DNA of 64,000 nucleotides from Terrimicrobiaceae bacterium (GCA_028713285.1 JAQTOP010000002.1:1-64000), one strand, 5' to 3'; shown: positions 9,755 through 18,667, numbered from the stretch's first letter. Notes: generated by a model not told the origin, from the letters alone. Numbers and translations: made by a program.

Positions 9755-10443
9755 GCGGCGACGCGGGGATCATATTCCCGCTGCACGCGACCGTCGCGAA
9801 TCTCGATGACGCGGTGTGTGACGGCGGCAACATCCGGATCGTGCGTGACGAGCACGACCGTGCGGCCCGCCTGGTGCAGCTCGGTGAACATGTGCAGGAT
9901 CAACTCGCCGGTGTGGCTGTCGAGATTTCCCGTGGGTTCGTCCCCGAAAAGGATGCGGGGGTCGTTCACGAGCGCGCGGGCGATGGCCACGCGCTGGCAT
10001 TGCCCGCCGCTGAGCTGGGTCGGGCGGTTGCGCATGCGCTGCTCGAGGCCCACGCGCCGGACGAGCGACTCCGCCTTTTCACGCCGCTTGCGCCCCGGCA
10101 CGCCGGAATAGATGAGCGGGACCTCGACATTCTCGACGACGTTGAGGCGCGAGAGGAGATTGAAGGACTGGAAGACAAAGCCAATCTCGCGATTGCGCAC
10201 GAGCGAGAGCTGATCCGAAGTGGCCTGGCTGAGGTCGTGCCCGCAGATTTCCATCCTGCCGGCGGTGGGCGTGTCGAGGCAGCCGAGCAGGTGCATGAGC
10301 GTGGATTTTCCGCTGCCGCTGGGTCCCGTAATGGCGACGAACTCCCCCTCGTCGATGCGGAGGTTCACCCCATCGAGGGCGCGAATCTCCTGACCGCCGA
10401 GGAAATAATACTTTTTGACGTCCTGGAGGAGAACGAGGGCCAC
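9751..10443 (-). CDS. ABC transporter ATP-binding protein, MacB/LolD family
   Basis: A 230-residue nucleotide-binding subunit with Walker A GPSGSGKS (40-47), ABC signature LSGGQCQRVAIARAL (about 145-159), Walker B ILFGDEPTG (about 165-173) and a switch histidine in LVTHDPDVA. Length is typical of stand-alone LolD/MacB-type ATPases. It lies 17 bases after the adaptor gene and overlaps the permease start by four bases, so adaptor, ATPase and permease form one tripartite export module. Here ATPase and permease are separate chains, whereas in E. coli MacB they are fused. Confidence 0.92.
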   Translation of the reverse strand: MALVLLQDVKKYYFLGGQEIRALDGVNLRIDEGEFVAITGPSGSGKSTLMHLLGCLDTPTAGRMEICGHDLSQATSDQLSLVRNREIGFVFQSFNLLSRLNVVENVEVPLIYSGVPGRKRREKAESLVRRVGLEQRMRNRPTQLSGGQCQRVAIARALVNDPRILFGDEPTGNLDSHTGELILHMFTELHQAGRTVVLVTHDPDVAAVTHRVIEIRDGRVQREYDPRVAA

Positions 10444-10460
10444 GCGCAGCTTCCGTTTGC

Positions 10461-11567
10461 TTACGTGGGATTCGCCCCCGCGAGATCCCGCGGCTCGACG
10501 AGCAGGATCTCCTCGCCAACGGCGAGGCCGCAGACGATCACCGCGTAGCTCATGTTCGTCAATCCGACCCTCACCTTGCGGCGCTCGGTCGAGACGCCCT
10601 TGCGCACATAGACGACGCGGTCGTTATCCTGTTTGAACACCGCGCTGATCGGCACGCTCACGGCCCCTTTGGCACTGCCGACGGGCGCCACCATGCTCAC
10701 GGACATGCCGGGTTTGAGAGTGCCGCGATTGTCCTGGATGAGGGCCTGGACTTCAAAGCCCTTGATGTTGTTCTTGACGGTGGCCAGCGGCGCGACGAAC
10801 TCGACGCGCGCCTTCACGGAGTTCGTATCGTCCCCCTGCATATTCACGGAGACCTCCTGCCCGGCAGAGAGCTTGGCGACATCCATCTGGTTCACGTTCG
10901 TGTCGATCAGCAGGCGCGAGAGATCGGCAAAGATCATCAGCGTGGTGCCGGAGTTCACGCTTGCGGCGGCCGTGACAACCTGGCCTTCGTTCACCTGGAT
11001 ATCGAGCACGGTGCCGTCGGAGGGCGCGACGATGCGCGTCTTGCTCAGGCTGTCGTTGACGGACTGAAGCTGGCTCTGCGCTTTCTCGAGAGCGTTTTCC
11101 GAGATCTTCAGATCGGCCTCGAGGTTCGCATAGACCTCCTTGCTGATGAGTTTCTCATCGAAGAGCGCCTTCGCCCGATCATAGTTCCCCTTGTTTTTGT
11201 CAACCGTGAGCTGTGTGCCTTCGATGGCAGTTTCAGCGGAGCGTTTTTGGGTTTGCAGGTCGGTGTCGTCGATGATGGCGAGCAGGTCGCCCTTTTTCAC
11301 GTGTTGCCCCACGCTGACGGCGATTTCCTTCACCTTGCCGCCGACCTCGGGTTTGACCTCCATCTTGAGGGCGGGAACCACCTCGCCGGAGAGCAGCAGT
11401 TTCGAGTCGATGTCGCGGCGCTCGACCTTCGCGAGCAGATTCGCAGGCAGTTCGTCCTTCGAGTCGGCAAGCGGACGGGCGGACAGCAGGAACCACGCGC
11501 CCCCGCCTCCCGCCGCGAGCACGACCACCAGGAATGCACCGATCAGACTTTTCCTTTTCCCCGCCAT
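10461..11567 (-). CDS. MacA-like periplasmic adaptor (membrane fusion protein)
   Basis: A 368-residue HlyD/MacA family adaptor: N-terminal membrane anchor (about 7-24), split lipoyl domain around VKPEVGGKVKEIAVSVGQ, a predicted coiled-coil hairpin (about 115-175), a second lipoyl half (SDGTVLDIQVNEGQVV) and C-terminal beta-barrel and membrane-proximal domains. It bridges the inner-membrane ABC pump to a TolC-like channel. The start was set at ATG 11567 because AAGGGG lies just upstream and a hydrophobic anchor follows; the frame stays open a further 74 codons upstream, but that stretch lies inside the FIST gene. It starts 7 bases after the FIST stop codon, so the two are probably co-transcribed. 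A TolC-type gene lies about 21 kb away at 32628. Confidence 0.88.
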   Translation of the reverse strand: MAGKRKSLIGAFLVVVLAAGGGGAWFLLSARPLADSKDELPANLLAKVERRDIDSKLLLSGEVVPALKMEVKPEVGGKVKEIAVSVGQHVKKGDLLAIIDDTDLQTQKRSAETAIEGTQLTVDKNKGNYDRAKALFDEKLISKEVYANLEADLKISENALEKAQSQLQSVNDSLSKTRIVAPSDGTVLDIQVNEGQVVTAAASVNSGTTLMIFADLSRLLIDTNVNQMDVAKLSAGQEVSVNMQGDDTNSVKARVEFVAPLATVKNNIKGFEVQALIQDNRGTLKPGMSVSMVAPVGSAKGAVSVPISAVFKQDNDRVVYVRKGVSTERRKVRVGLTNMSYAVIVCGLAVGEEILLVEPRDLAGANPT

Positions 11568-11574
11568 ATTCCCC

Positions 11575-12735
11575 TTAGGTTTCCACGAAGATAGCACACG
11601 CGGCCGTGTAACCATGCACACAATTCCGCCCCGCAACGGGCCCGATCTCGCCATTGCAAAATAATCCCGCCGAGCTGTGACGGCCAAACACCTCTTCGAG
11701 CATGCCCGCGTCGTGACCCGCCACGCCGAAGAAACTCGACCCGCGCCCGGTGCAGCAAAATAGCAGCGACGCGACCGGCCGCCGGCCATCCGCCGCAGCC
11801 ACGCGCAGCACGCGGCGAAGGTCGTTGTCCGCCGATTGCCGGTCCCGCAATTGATATTGCACGGTCTGGCCGACGCGTGGAATGCCCGCGATGACGACTG
11901 CGCCCGAGTCGGGGTCTGCGCCGATGATGTTGCGAATCACAAAATCCCCGGGGCGAAAATCCTCGAGATATTCCGTGCCTGCAATTCCGGCGAAAAGGTT
12001 GCCCTGCGCGTGGGAACGCTCGGATTCCGAGAGCGATTGGAAGGCCGACTCGAGGGCCTGATACGCGGGCCGGGAGCCCAGCGCGAAAATGATGTTATCC
12101 TCGGCCTTTGTCACCGGCAACGGCTCGCCGATCGGCCGGCAGCCCTGGCTGACGACAGGCACCAGCCGCACCGTGCCGGACAATCCCACCGCGATACCGC
12201 CGTCGATCACCCTGCCATTGTGAAACACCCCCATGCTCTCCGCCTGCCGCCCACCGCTGGCAAGACCGCCCACCGTGGGCACCCCGGGGAAGGCTGCATT
12301 CCAATCGACCAGCCAGTCGTCCACCGCAAAGCCGAATGGGTTGGTAAGCACCAGCCACCCTTCCGCCGGGGCGAAGCGCTGTTTCCAGAATTTCGGGCCG
12401 TCCGCGCTTTCCACGAGAGTGGTCGGCAGCGCGTGGATCGCGATCCGGGTATTCTCCGTGCGCAGCGCAAGAATCGAGAACCCACTGCCCCCCTCCCGCT
12501 CGATGGCGTCGAAGGTAAGGCCGCTGCCGGTGCAGCCGACCAGCTCAAGCACATGGCCGTCCACGCGAATCGTATCGGCAAACTCCTCCAGATCCGGCAG
12601 GTAATCGGGCGTGACGAAGGCGAACGCGATCGTCGCCGGGCCATTCAATTCCGCGCGAATCCGTCCGGCGGCATGCTGCACCGCGGCCGCCTCATACGGA
12701 CCCTCGTGCAAAATGGAGACGGACTCGCTCGGCAT
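11575..12735 (-). CDS. FIST N/C domain sensory protein
   Basis: A 386-residue protein with no signal peptide or membrane segment. The C-terminal third carries the FIST_C hallmark run: SLLFCCTGRG, then AGLFCNGEIGPVAGRN and HGYTAACAIF. The N-terminal half has the FIST_N pattern (ELVGCTGSGL, then FPGVPTVGGLASGG). FIST proteins are proposed cytoplasmic sensors of small ligands, possibly amino acids, and are often coupled to signalling output domains. This copy has only FIST domains and sits seven bases ahead of a MacA-like adaptor gene, suggesting it senses or gates something linked to the exporter. That link is inference. Confidence 0.85.
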   Translation of the reverse strand: MPSESVSILHEGPYEAAAVQHAAGRIRAELNGPATIAFAFVTPDYLPDLEEFADTIRVDGHVLELVGCTGSGLTFDAIEREGGSGFSILALRTENTRIAIHALPTTLVESADGPKFWKQRFAPAEGWLVLTNPFGFAVDDWLVDWNAAFPGVPTVGGLASGGRQAESMGVFHNGRVIDGGIAVGLSGTVRLVPVVSQGCRPIGEPLPVTKAEDNIIFALGSRPAYQALESAFQSLSESERSHAQGNLFAGIAGTEYLEDFRPGDFVIRNIIGADPDSGAVVIAGIPRVGQTVQYQLRDRQSADNDLRRVLRVAAADGRRPVASLLFCCTGRGSSFFGVAGHDAGMLEEVFGRHSSAGLFCNGEIGPVAGRNCVHGYTAACAIFVET

Positions 12736-12787
12736 GCGAGAGATATTCCCGCACAGACAGGCGCTGTCAACCGTCGCGGGGGCCTTG

Positions 12788-13192
12788 TTACGCGATTGCG
12801 GCGTTTTTCAGCACGCGCAGGGCCTTTTTCGCGTCATTCACGCGCATGATGAGCAGGCCCTTCCTCGCGCTGGGCAGCGACGCGAGGTAGGCGTATTCGA
12901 TATTGATCTTCTTTTCGGCGAGCGCCTTCGCGATGCGCGAGAGCATGCCGGGCCGGTTTTCGTTCTCGATCATCAGCACGTCGCTCTCCATCACCAGCGT
13001 GCCGTGAGCCTCGAAAATGTGCTGCGCTTTGCGCGGATCGCTTACGACCATGCGCACCACCGCATGATCTGTCGCGTCGGAGACGCTCATGCCATAAATA
13101 TTCACCTTCGCCTCGGCGAGCGCATCGCAGACGGCGGCGAGCGTTCCGGGCTTGTTGTGGAGAAACAGCGCGAGTTGCTCGACGATTTTCAT
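12788..13192 (-). CDS. Tandem ACT-domain protein
   Basis: A 134-residue protein made of two ACT modules: about 4-68 (FLHNKPGTLAAVCDALAEAK) and about 72-130 (IENENRPGMLSRIAKALAEK). ACT domains bind amino acids or related ligands at dimer interfaces and regulate enzymes or transporters. A free two-ACT protein of this size has no catalytic domain, so a regulatory role is the safest reading. It lies 43 bases after the UPF0173 gene and 52 bases before the FIST gene on the same strand, giving two putative small-ligand sensors in a row. Confidence 0.85.
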   Translation of the reverse strand: MKIVEQLALFLHNKPGTLAAVCDALAEAKVNIYGMSVSDATDHAVVRMVVSDPRKAQHIFEAHGTLVMESDVLMIENENRPGMLSRIAKALAEKKINIEYAYLASLPSARKGLLIMRVNDAKKALRVLKNAAIA

Positions 13193-13235
13193 GGAGGTGG
13201 CGCAATCCTAGACCCGTCCCGAACGTCCGGCAGCA

Positions 13236-13919
13236 TCAAAACGCGCGCGTTTCTCCGATTTCGAGCAGATGCAAACGCCGACCGGCCCGCTGGAAGGCCG
13301 CCCTCGCCACGTCGTGGTCGATGCAGATCGGCGGGAACGTGTCGTAATGCATGCCGACGACCTCGTCGCATCCAAGAAAACCGGCGGCCTTCGCGGCGTC
13401 GGCAGCGCCCATCGTAAAATTATCCCCGATCGGCAGCGCCGCGAAGCGCAGATCGAATTCCTCGGCGATCAGCTTCATATCGAGCGTGAGCGCCGTGTCG
13501 CCGGCGAAGTAAAAACTGCCGCCGTCCTTCGCCGCCACCACGAATCCGCCCGGCTGTCCGCCGTAGCTCCCGTCGGGCAGGCTGCTCGAATGAACCGCCT
13601 TCACATATTTCACGCGTCCGAAATCGAAGCCGCAACTGCCGCCATGGTTCATCGGATGGATTTTCGTCACTCCCTGCGCGCCGATCCAGTTCGCCACTTC
13701 GAAGTTCGCAATGACGGTCCCGCCGGTGCGCTGGGCGATGCGCACCGCGTCGGCGACGTGGTCCGCATGCCCGTGCGAGAGCAGGATGAAATCCGCGGGC
13801 ACCGCATCCACGTCGATGGATTCCGCGAGAGGGTTGGGAGAAATGAACGGATCCAAGAGCAGCGCCATTCCGGCAACTTCGACCCCGAAGCAGGAGTGGC
13901 CGTAGTAGGTGAGTTTCAT
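13236..13919 (-). CDS. UPF0173 metal-dependent hydrolase (metallo-beta-lactamase fold)
   Basis: A 227-residue protein matching the UPF0173/YtkL family over its length. The N-terminus MKLTYYGHSCF is typical, the metal-binding motif HGHADH is at 49-54, and later ligands fall in FYFAGDTAL and VVGMHYDTF. Members are cytoplasmic metallo-beta-lactamase-fold hydrolases whose physiological substrate is unknown. It lies 55 bases downstream of secA on the same strand, but this neighbourhood does not assign a substrate. Confidence 0.88.
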   Translation of the reverse strand: MKLTYYGHSCFGVEVAGMALLLDPFISPNPLAESIDVDAVPADFILLSHGHADHVADAVRIAQRTGGTVIANFEVANWIGAQGVTKIHPMNHGGSCGFDFGRVKYVKAVHSSSLPDGSYGGQPGGFVVAAKDGGSFYFAGDTALTLDMKLIAEEFDLRFAALPIGDNFTMGAADAAKAAGFLGCDEVVGMHYDTFPPICIDHDVARAAFQRAGRRLHLLEIGETRAF

Positions 13920-13974
13920 GCCGTCATTCTGGACCGCCGGGTCCGGGGGGGAAAGCGCCGATGCGGCGGGCGCC

Positions 13975-16962
13975 TCAGGCGCTGCGGCCGCAGCAGTTTT
14001 TGAACTTTTTGCCGCTTCCGCAGGGGCACGCGTCGTTGCGGCCCACGCGCGGGGCTTCGCGGCGCAGCGGCAATTCCAGACGGGGCGACGGATTCTCTTC
14101 CTCGACTTCCTGCGCTCCCGCCTGCTCCGCGGCGGAACCGCCGAGCGTGAGGTTGCCGCTGAGCATTTGCTGGATGAGGGTCTGCGGCAGGCTGCCGAGG
14201 AGTTTCTCGAACGCCTGCAGGTTCGTCGTGCTGCGGAAGAGATTGTTGAGGACTTCGCTTTTGATGCTGTCCATCAATTCGACGAACATCGCGTAGCCGT
14301 CGTTCTTGTATTCGATGAGCGGATCCTTCTGGCCAAAGGCGCGCAGGGACACGGCCTCGCGCAAGCCGTCCATCGCGTAGAGATGCTCCTGCCACAGGCG
14401 ATCGATGGCGTTGAGGATGATGTACCGCTCGAGGCCGCGCAGGCCCGTCGGCTCCTCGATGGCGGCCTTTTGCTCGTAGGCACTTTTGATCGTGTTGATG
14501 AGATGGGACGTGTTCTCCTCGACGGTGCGGCTTTCGAGCCCCGCGCGCTCGGCGGTGAGGCCGAGCGGGAAGGTCGTGTTGAGCCAGTTCAGCAGGCCCT
14601 GGGCGTCGGACTCTTCGCCCTCGACGGCATTCAAATACTCGGCCACCCGCTTGGGCACGACCTCGTCGATGACCTCGTAAATCATCGCGCGCGGATCGTC
14701 GGTGTCCATCACTTCGTTGCGATAGCCATAGACGACTTCGCGCTGCTGGTTCATCACGTCGTCGAACTCGAGCGTACGCCGGCGAATCTGGTAGTTGCGC
14801 GCTTCGACGCGCTTTTGCGCGGTCTCGACGCTGCGATTGAGCCAGGGGTGCTCGAGCTCCTCGCCCTCCTTCATGCCGAAGGTTTCCATGATCTTCGTCA
14901 TGCGCTCGCTGGCGCCGAAGTTGCGCATGAGGTCGTCCTCGAAGCTCACGAAAAACCGCGACAAGCCCGGGTCGCCCTGGCGCGCGCAGCGGCCGCGCAA
15001 CTGCCGGTCGATGCGCCGGCTCTCGTGCCGCTCGGTGCCGAGCACGTAGAGGCCGCCGAGCGCGACGACGCCCTCGCCGAGTTTGATGTCCGTGCCGCGG
15101 CCCGCCATGTTCGTCGCGATGGTGACGGCCCCGCCAAGGCCCGCTCGCTGCACGATCTCGGCCTCCTGCATGTGATACTTCGCATTCAGCACGGTGTGTG
15201 GAACCTTGTCGCGCTTGAGCATGCGGCTCACGAGTTCCGACGCCTCGACGCTCGCCGTGCCCACGAGCACCGGCTGGCCCTTCGCGTAGGCGGATTGGAT
15301 CTCGGCGATCACCGCGGCGTATTTCTCGCGGCGCGTCTTGTAGATGCGGTCGTTCAAATCGACGCGGGCGACCTTGCGATTCGTCGGGATGACGGAGACA
15401 TCGAGCCGGTAGATGTCGTGGAATTCGTTGACCTCCGTCTCGGCGGTGCCGGTCATGCCCGCGAGCTTTTCGTAGAGGCGGAAGTAATTTTGAATCGTGA
15501 TCGTTGCGAGCGTCTGCGTCTCGCGGTCGATCTGCACGCCCTCCTTGGCCTCGACCGCCTGGTGCAGGCCATCGCTCCAGCGGCGGCCCGCCATCTTGCG
15601 GCCCGTGAAGGTATCGACGATAAGAACCTTGTTGTCCTCGACGACGTATTCGACATCCTTTTCGTAGAGGCAATACGCCTTGAGGAGCTGCGAAATATTG
15701 TGGATGCGCTCGGCCTGCGTGTCGCAATGTGTCTGGCGATCCGCCTTCGCCTGGATCTTCGCGGCGGCGTCGAGTTCCGAGCTCGTGTCGATGTCGGCGA
15801 ACTCGGTGAGCAGATCCGGCAGCACGAAGGCGTCGGCGTCGTCGGGGTTCAGAAAATCCCGTCCCTGCTGCGTGAGATCGGCATCCTGCTGGCGTTCGTC
15901 GATGGTGAAAAACAGCTCCTCTTTGAGCCCGATGAGTTCGTCCTTCGTCTTGTTGTCCTGATAGAAATACAGCTCCGACTTGTCCACGAGGCGGCGGATA
16001 TCAGGATCCTCCATCAGGCGCAGCAGCGCCTTGTTTCGGGGCTGGCCGAGCTTCACTTTGAAGAGAATGCGCCCGGCGGCCTCCTTGTCGCCTTTTTCGA
16101 GCAGCTCCCTGCCTTCCGCCACGAGGCGGCCGCAAAGCATCGTCTGCCGGCGCACAAGCTGATCGACGAGCGGTTTGAAGCGGTCGTATTGGTGCGTCGA
16201 AACGGTGGCGGGGCCGCTGATGATGAGCGGCGTGCGGGCCTCGTCGATGAGGATCGAGTCCACCTCGTCCACGATGGCGTAGTAGTGCCCGCGCTGCACC
16301 TGCTGCTCGCGGCTGGTGGCCATACCATTGTCCCGCAGGTAGTCGAAACCGAATTGCGCATTCGTTCCGTAGGTGATGTCGGCGGCGTATTGCGCGCGGC
16401 GCTCCACGGGATCCTGATCCTCCTGGATGATGCCGGTCGTCAGCCCGAGCAGGCCGTAGATCTGGCCCATCCACTCCGCGTCGCGGCGCGCGAGGTAATC
16501 GTTGACCGTGACCAGATGCACGCCGCGCCCGGTCAACGCGTTCAAATAGAGGGGCAGCGTGGCGACGAGCGTCTTGCCTTCGCCGGTGGCCATTTCGGCG
16601 ATGCGGCTCTTGTGCAGCACCATGCCGCCGATCAACTGCACGTCGAAATGCACCATGTTCCAGGTCACCGGCTGATCGCACACGGTGAAGGTGTGTTTGC
16701 GCTCGGTGAGCCGCCGCGCGGCCTGCTTCACGACGGCGAAGGCGTCCGGCAGGATCTCATCCAATCGCGTCTGCAAAGCGGCGTGATCCTCGATCTTCGA
16801 GAGCTCGGCCTTCCATGCGGCCGTCTTCCCGCGCAGCTCGTCGTCGCTGAGCGCGCCGAGCTCCGACTCGATCTCGTTGATCCTCCGCACGGTGGGCTGC
16901 ATGCGGCGCAGCTCGCGCTGGTTTTTGGAACCGAGGATGAGTTTGAGAATCCAGTTGATCAT
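13975..16962 (-). CDS. secA: Protein translocase subunit SecA
   Basis: A 995-residue preprotein translocase motor ATPase that drives unfolded precursors through SecYEG. Visible features are Walker A ATGEGKT at about 125-131, the VDEVDSILIDEARTPLIISG region near 235, IATNMAGRGTDIKL in the second motor domain, and a C-terminal zinc motif CPCGSGKKFKNCC at about 978-990. It is about 95 residues longer than the E. coli protein, with extra sequence between the two ATPase folds and near the C-terminus. ATG 16962 was chosen over GTG 16974 because GGTGGGG lies six bases before it. It follows the NusG paralogue by 117 bases. Confidence 0.97.
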   Translation of the reverse strand: MINWILKLILGSKNQRELRRMQPTVRRINEIESELGALSDDELRGKTAAWKAELSKIEDHAALQTRLDEILPDAFAVVKQAARRLTERKHTFTVCDQPVTWNMVHFDVQLIGGMVLHKSRIAEMATGEGKTLVATLPLYLNALTGRGVHLVTVNDYLARRDAEWMGQIYGLLGLTTGIIQEDQDPVERRAQYAADITYGTNAQFGFDYLRDNGMATSREQQVQRGHYYAIVDEVDSILIDEARTPLIISGPATVSTHQYDRFKPLVDQLVRRQTMLCGRLVAEGRELLEKGDKEAAGRILFKVKLGQPRNKALLRLMEDPDIRRLVDKSELYFYQDNKTKDELIGLKEELFFTIDERQQDADLTQQGRDFLNPDDADAFVLPDLLTEFADIDTSSELDAAAKIQAKADRQTHCDTQAERIHNISQLLKAYCLYEKDVEYVVEDNKVLIVDTFTGRKMAGRRWSDGLHQAVEAKEGVQIDRETQTLATITIQNYFRLYEKLAGMTGTAETEVNEFHDIYRLDVSVIPTNRKVARVDLNDRIYKTRREKYAAVIAEIQSAYAKGQPVLVGTASVEASELVSRMLKRDKVPHTVLNAKYHMQEAEIVQRAGLGGAVTIATNMAGRGTDIKLGEGVVALGGLYVLGTERHESRRIDRQLRGRCARQGDPGLSRFFVSFEDDLMRNFGASERMTKIMETFGMKEGEELEHPWLNRSVETAQKRVEARNYQIRRRTLEFDDVMNQQREVVYGYRNEVMDTDDPRAMIYEVIDEVVPKRVAEYLNAVEGEESDAQGLLNWLNTTFPLGLTAERAGLESRTVEENTSHLINTIKSAYEQKAAIEEPTGLRGLERYIILNAIDRLWQEHLYAMDGLREAVSLRAFGQKDPLIEYKNDGYAMFVELMDSIKSEVLNNLFRSTTNLQAFEKLLGSLPQTLIQQMLSGNLTLGGSAAEQAGAQEVEEENPSPRLELPLRREAPRVGRNDACPCGSGKKFKNCCGRSA

Positions 16963-17079
16963 GACGGGCCCCACCTGGCTGCATTTGGGGCATCGGGCGG
17001 AACGGAGAATGAAAAGCCGTTTCGTCCGAATGTAAATCGGAAATGCCCGGCGCGCGGAGCTTGCAAACGGACGGCCCGG

Positions 17080-17634
17080 CTATTTCGGCGCAAGCGGGTG
17101 GGAGGCGTCGGGCAGGACCGCGTCGGTCGCGATTTCCACCTCGCGCTCCATGCCCAATACCTCGAGCAGCACGGCCACGCGCATGCCCGCCGGCAGCACG
17201 CGCGAGACGATGGCCCTTACCCCCGCATACGCCCCTTCGACGATCTTCACTTCCGTTCCCGGTTCGATGGGTTGCGAAATGACGATCGTGTCGTCGCCGC
17301 TCACGTGGGCCTGCAATTCGTCGATCACCGCGTTCGGCACGATGGCCGGCTGCTCGCCGAAGCGCACAATGGTCGAGACCCCCGCAATCGAAACGACATG
17401 CCGGTGGTGCTCGGCGAACGCAAACCTCCCAAACAGGTAGCCGGGAAACATGCCCTCGGTGACCCACATCGTCCCATCGCGGCGGGCCCGTTTGAAACGA
17501 ATAAAGGGACAGAAAACTTCGATCTCCGCCTCCGTGCGCAGCATGCGCGCCGTCACCGCCTCCTGCTTCGGACGCACGCGCACGCAATACCAGCAGGGCT
17601 CCGTCGGAATGAGTTTCGGATCAAATTTCGCCAT
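17080..17634 (-). CDS. NusG-family transcription antiterminator paralogue (RfaH/UpxY-like)
   Basis: A 184-residue protein with an N-terminal NGN domain (WYCVRVRPKQEAVTARML at about 16-33, then GMFPGYLFGRF) and a C-terminal KOW module (PGTEVKIVEGAYAGVRAIV). Housekeeping nusG normally sits with secE and rplK; its absence here and the divergent sequence suggest a specialised paralogue such as RfaH, LoaP or UpxY, which let RNA polymerase read through long operons. Start set at ATG 17634 because the preceding 25 in-frame codons are Arg-rich and not NGN-like. Targets unknown; the giant adhesin and surface-glycan genes are candidates. Confidence 0.85.
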   Translation of the reverse strand: MAKFDPKLIPTEPCWYCVRVRPKQEAVTARMLRTEAEIEVFCPFIRFKRARRDGTMWVTEGMFPGYLFGRFAFAEHHRHVVSIAGVSTIVRFGEQPAIVPNAVIDELQAHVSGDDTIVISQPIEPGTEVKIVEGAYAGVRAIVSRVLPAGMRVAVLLEVLGMEREVEIATDAVLPDASHPLAPK

Positions 17635-17792
17635 ACCCGTCCGCACGATACGCCGAATCCGGCGAACGCACGCCCAAAGGTCAAACCCCACTTTGCCAGT
17701 CGGCGTCAACGTTTTCCTGAAACGGATACGCGAAACGCTCTCGAATTGTTGCGGGATTGTAACATTACGAAGGTTCCCAGATTAAATCGGAA

Positions 17793-17812
17793 TGTGAATA
17801 ACTTGTGAATAA
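17793..17812 (-). promoter_or_regulatory. Two tandem perfect DnaA-box sequences
   Basis: Read on the minus strand, TTATTCACA occurs at 17804-17812 and again at 17793-17801, 11 bases apart in the same orientation. Both match the bacterial DnaA-box consensus TTATNCACA exactly. They lie in the divergent gap between the NusG paralogue (start 17634) and the LpxH-like gene (start 17827). One helical turn of spacing would favour cooperative binding, but there is no dnaA or dnaN nearby and no box cluster, so this is a regulatory or DnaA-titration candidate rather than an origin. Confidence 0.4.
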
Positions 17813-17826
17813 ACCAAAGGAGACGC

Positions 17827-18615
17827 ATGGCACACTATCGGACAGGATGGGTTTCGGACGTGCATCTGGGTACTCGCGGATGCAAGGCGGGCGCATTGCT
17901 CGATTTCCTCAAGGACTATGAATTCGAGACGCTCTACCTGGTCGGCGACCTGATCGACATCTGGGCGCTGCGGCGCGGGATCTACTGGCCGCAGGAGCAC
18001 AACGACGTGATCCAGAAGCTTCTGCGCAAGGGTCGCAAGGGAACCGAAATCATCTATATCGTCGGCAATCACGACGAATTCCTCGGCGCCTTCTATGGGA
18101 ACTTTGCCAGCGTGACGCTCCAGCAAAACGCCGTCCACACGACCGCCGACGGCCGGCGCATCCTCATTATTCACGGTCACGAACTCGACGCTGTGGTCCA
18201 GAATCTCGGCTGGCTCGCGCATGTGGGGGATGTCGGCTACACACTCCTCATGCGCTTCAACGGTCTCGTGAATTTCTTCCGCCGCCGGTTGGGACTCGGT
18301 TACTGGTCGCTCAGCGCCTACGTGAAGGCGGAGGTGAAGAATGTCGTGAATTTCATCGGGAAATTCGAGGAATCCGTGGTCCGCTTTGCGCGTGAGCGCG
18401 ACGTCGATGCGGTGCTCTGCGGCCACATCCACACCGCCGCGGTCCGCGAGATCGACGGCATCACGTATTACAACACCGGCGACTGGGTCGAGAGCGGCAC
18501 TGCCATCGTCGAGCATTTCGACGGGCGGCTCGAACTGATCCATTACCCGCTGGACGAGCCGCCAGCCGCGGCCGCCGGGAATGCCGCCGCGACATTCGAA
18601 CTGGCCCGCGCTTGA
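17827..18615 (+). CDS. UDP-2,3-diacylglucosamine diphosphatase-like metallophosphoesterase (LpxH family)
   Basis: A 262-residue calcineurin-like phosphoesterase with the full metal-ligand set: SDVHLG (9-14), GDLID (about 40-44), GNHDE, HGHE and GHIH. LpxH hydrolyses UDP-2,3-diacylglucosamine to lipid X in lipid A synthesis at the inner-membrane surface. The C-terminal Ala-rich tail is extra relative to E. coli LpxH. A good ribosome site (AAAGGAG) precedes the ATG at 17827. The family also contains LpxH-like enzymes with other substrates, so lipid A synthesis is likely but not certain. Confidence 0.78.
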   Translation: MAHYRTGWVSDVHLGTRGCKAGALLDFLKDYEFETLYLVGDLIDIWALRRGIYWPQEHNDVIQKLLRKGRKGTEIIYIVGNHDEFLGAFYGNFASVTLQQNAVHTTADGRRILIIHGHELDAVVQNLGWLAHVGDVGYTLLMRFNGLVNFFRRRLGLGYWSLSAYVKAEVKNVVNFIGKFEESVVRFARERDVDAVLCGHIHTAAVREIDGITYYNTGDWVESGTAIVEHFDGRLELIHYPLDEPPAAAAGNAAATFELARA

Positions 18616-18647
18616 GTGCCGCGGTTTGAAGAAGCACGCTGCCCGCC

Positions 18648-18667
18648 GCGCACGCTAAAACGTGCGC
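18648..18667. terminator. Hairpin between convergent genes
   Basis: GCGCACG and CGTGCGC form perfect 7-base arms around a 6-base AT-rich loop, between the end of the LpxH-like gene (18615) and the end of the pseudopilin gene (18655), overlapping the latter's stop. There is no T-run, so intrinsic termination is only a possibility. Confidence 0.3.

Noticed and set aside
13909..17808. A 1299-codon open frame on the plus strand opposite secA and the NusG paralogue
   Set aside because: It is exactly antisense to secA, whose motifs are unambiguous; its translation is His/Arg/Ala/Leu-rich with no domain. Long antisense frames are expected in GC-rich genes with strong third-position bias.
17700..17826. 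Replication origin at the DnaA-box pair
   Set aside because: Only two boxes, no adjacent dnaA, dnaN or gyr genes and no clear AT-rich unwinding region; listed as a regulatory candidate instead.
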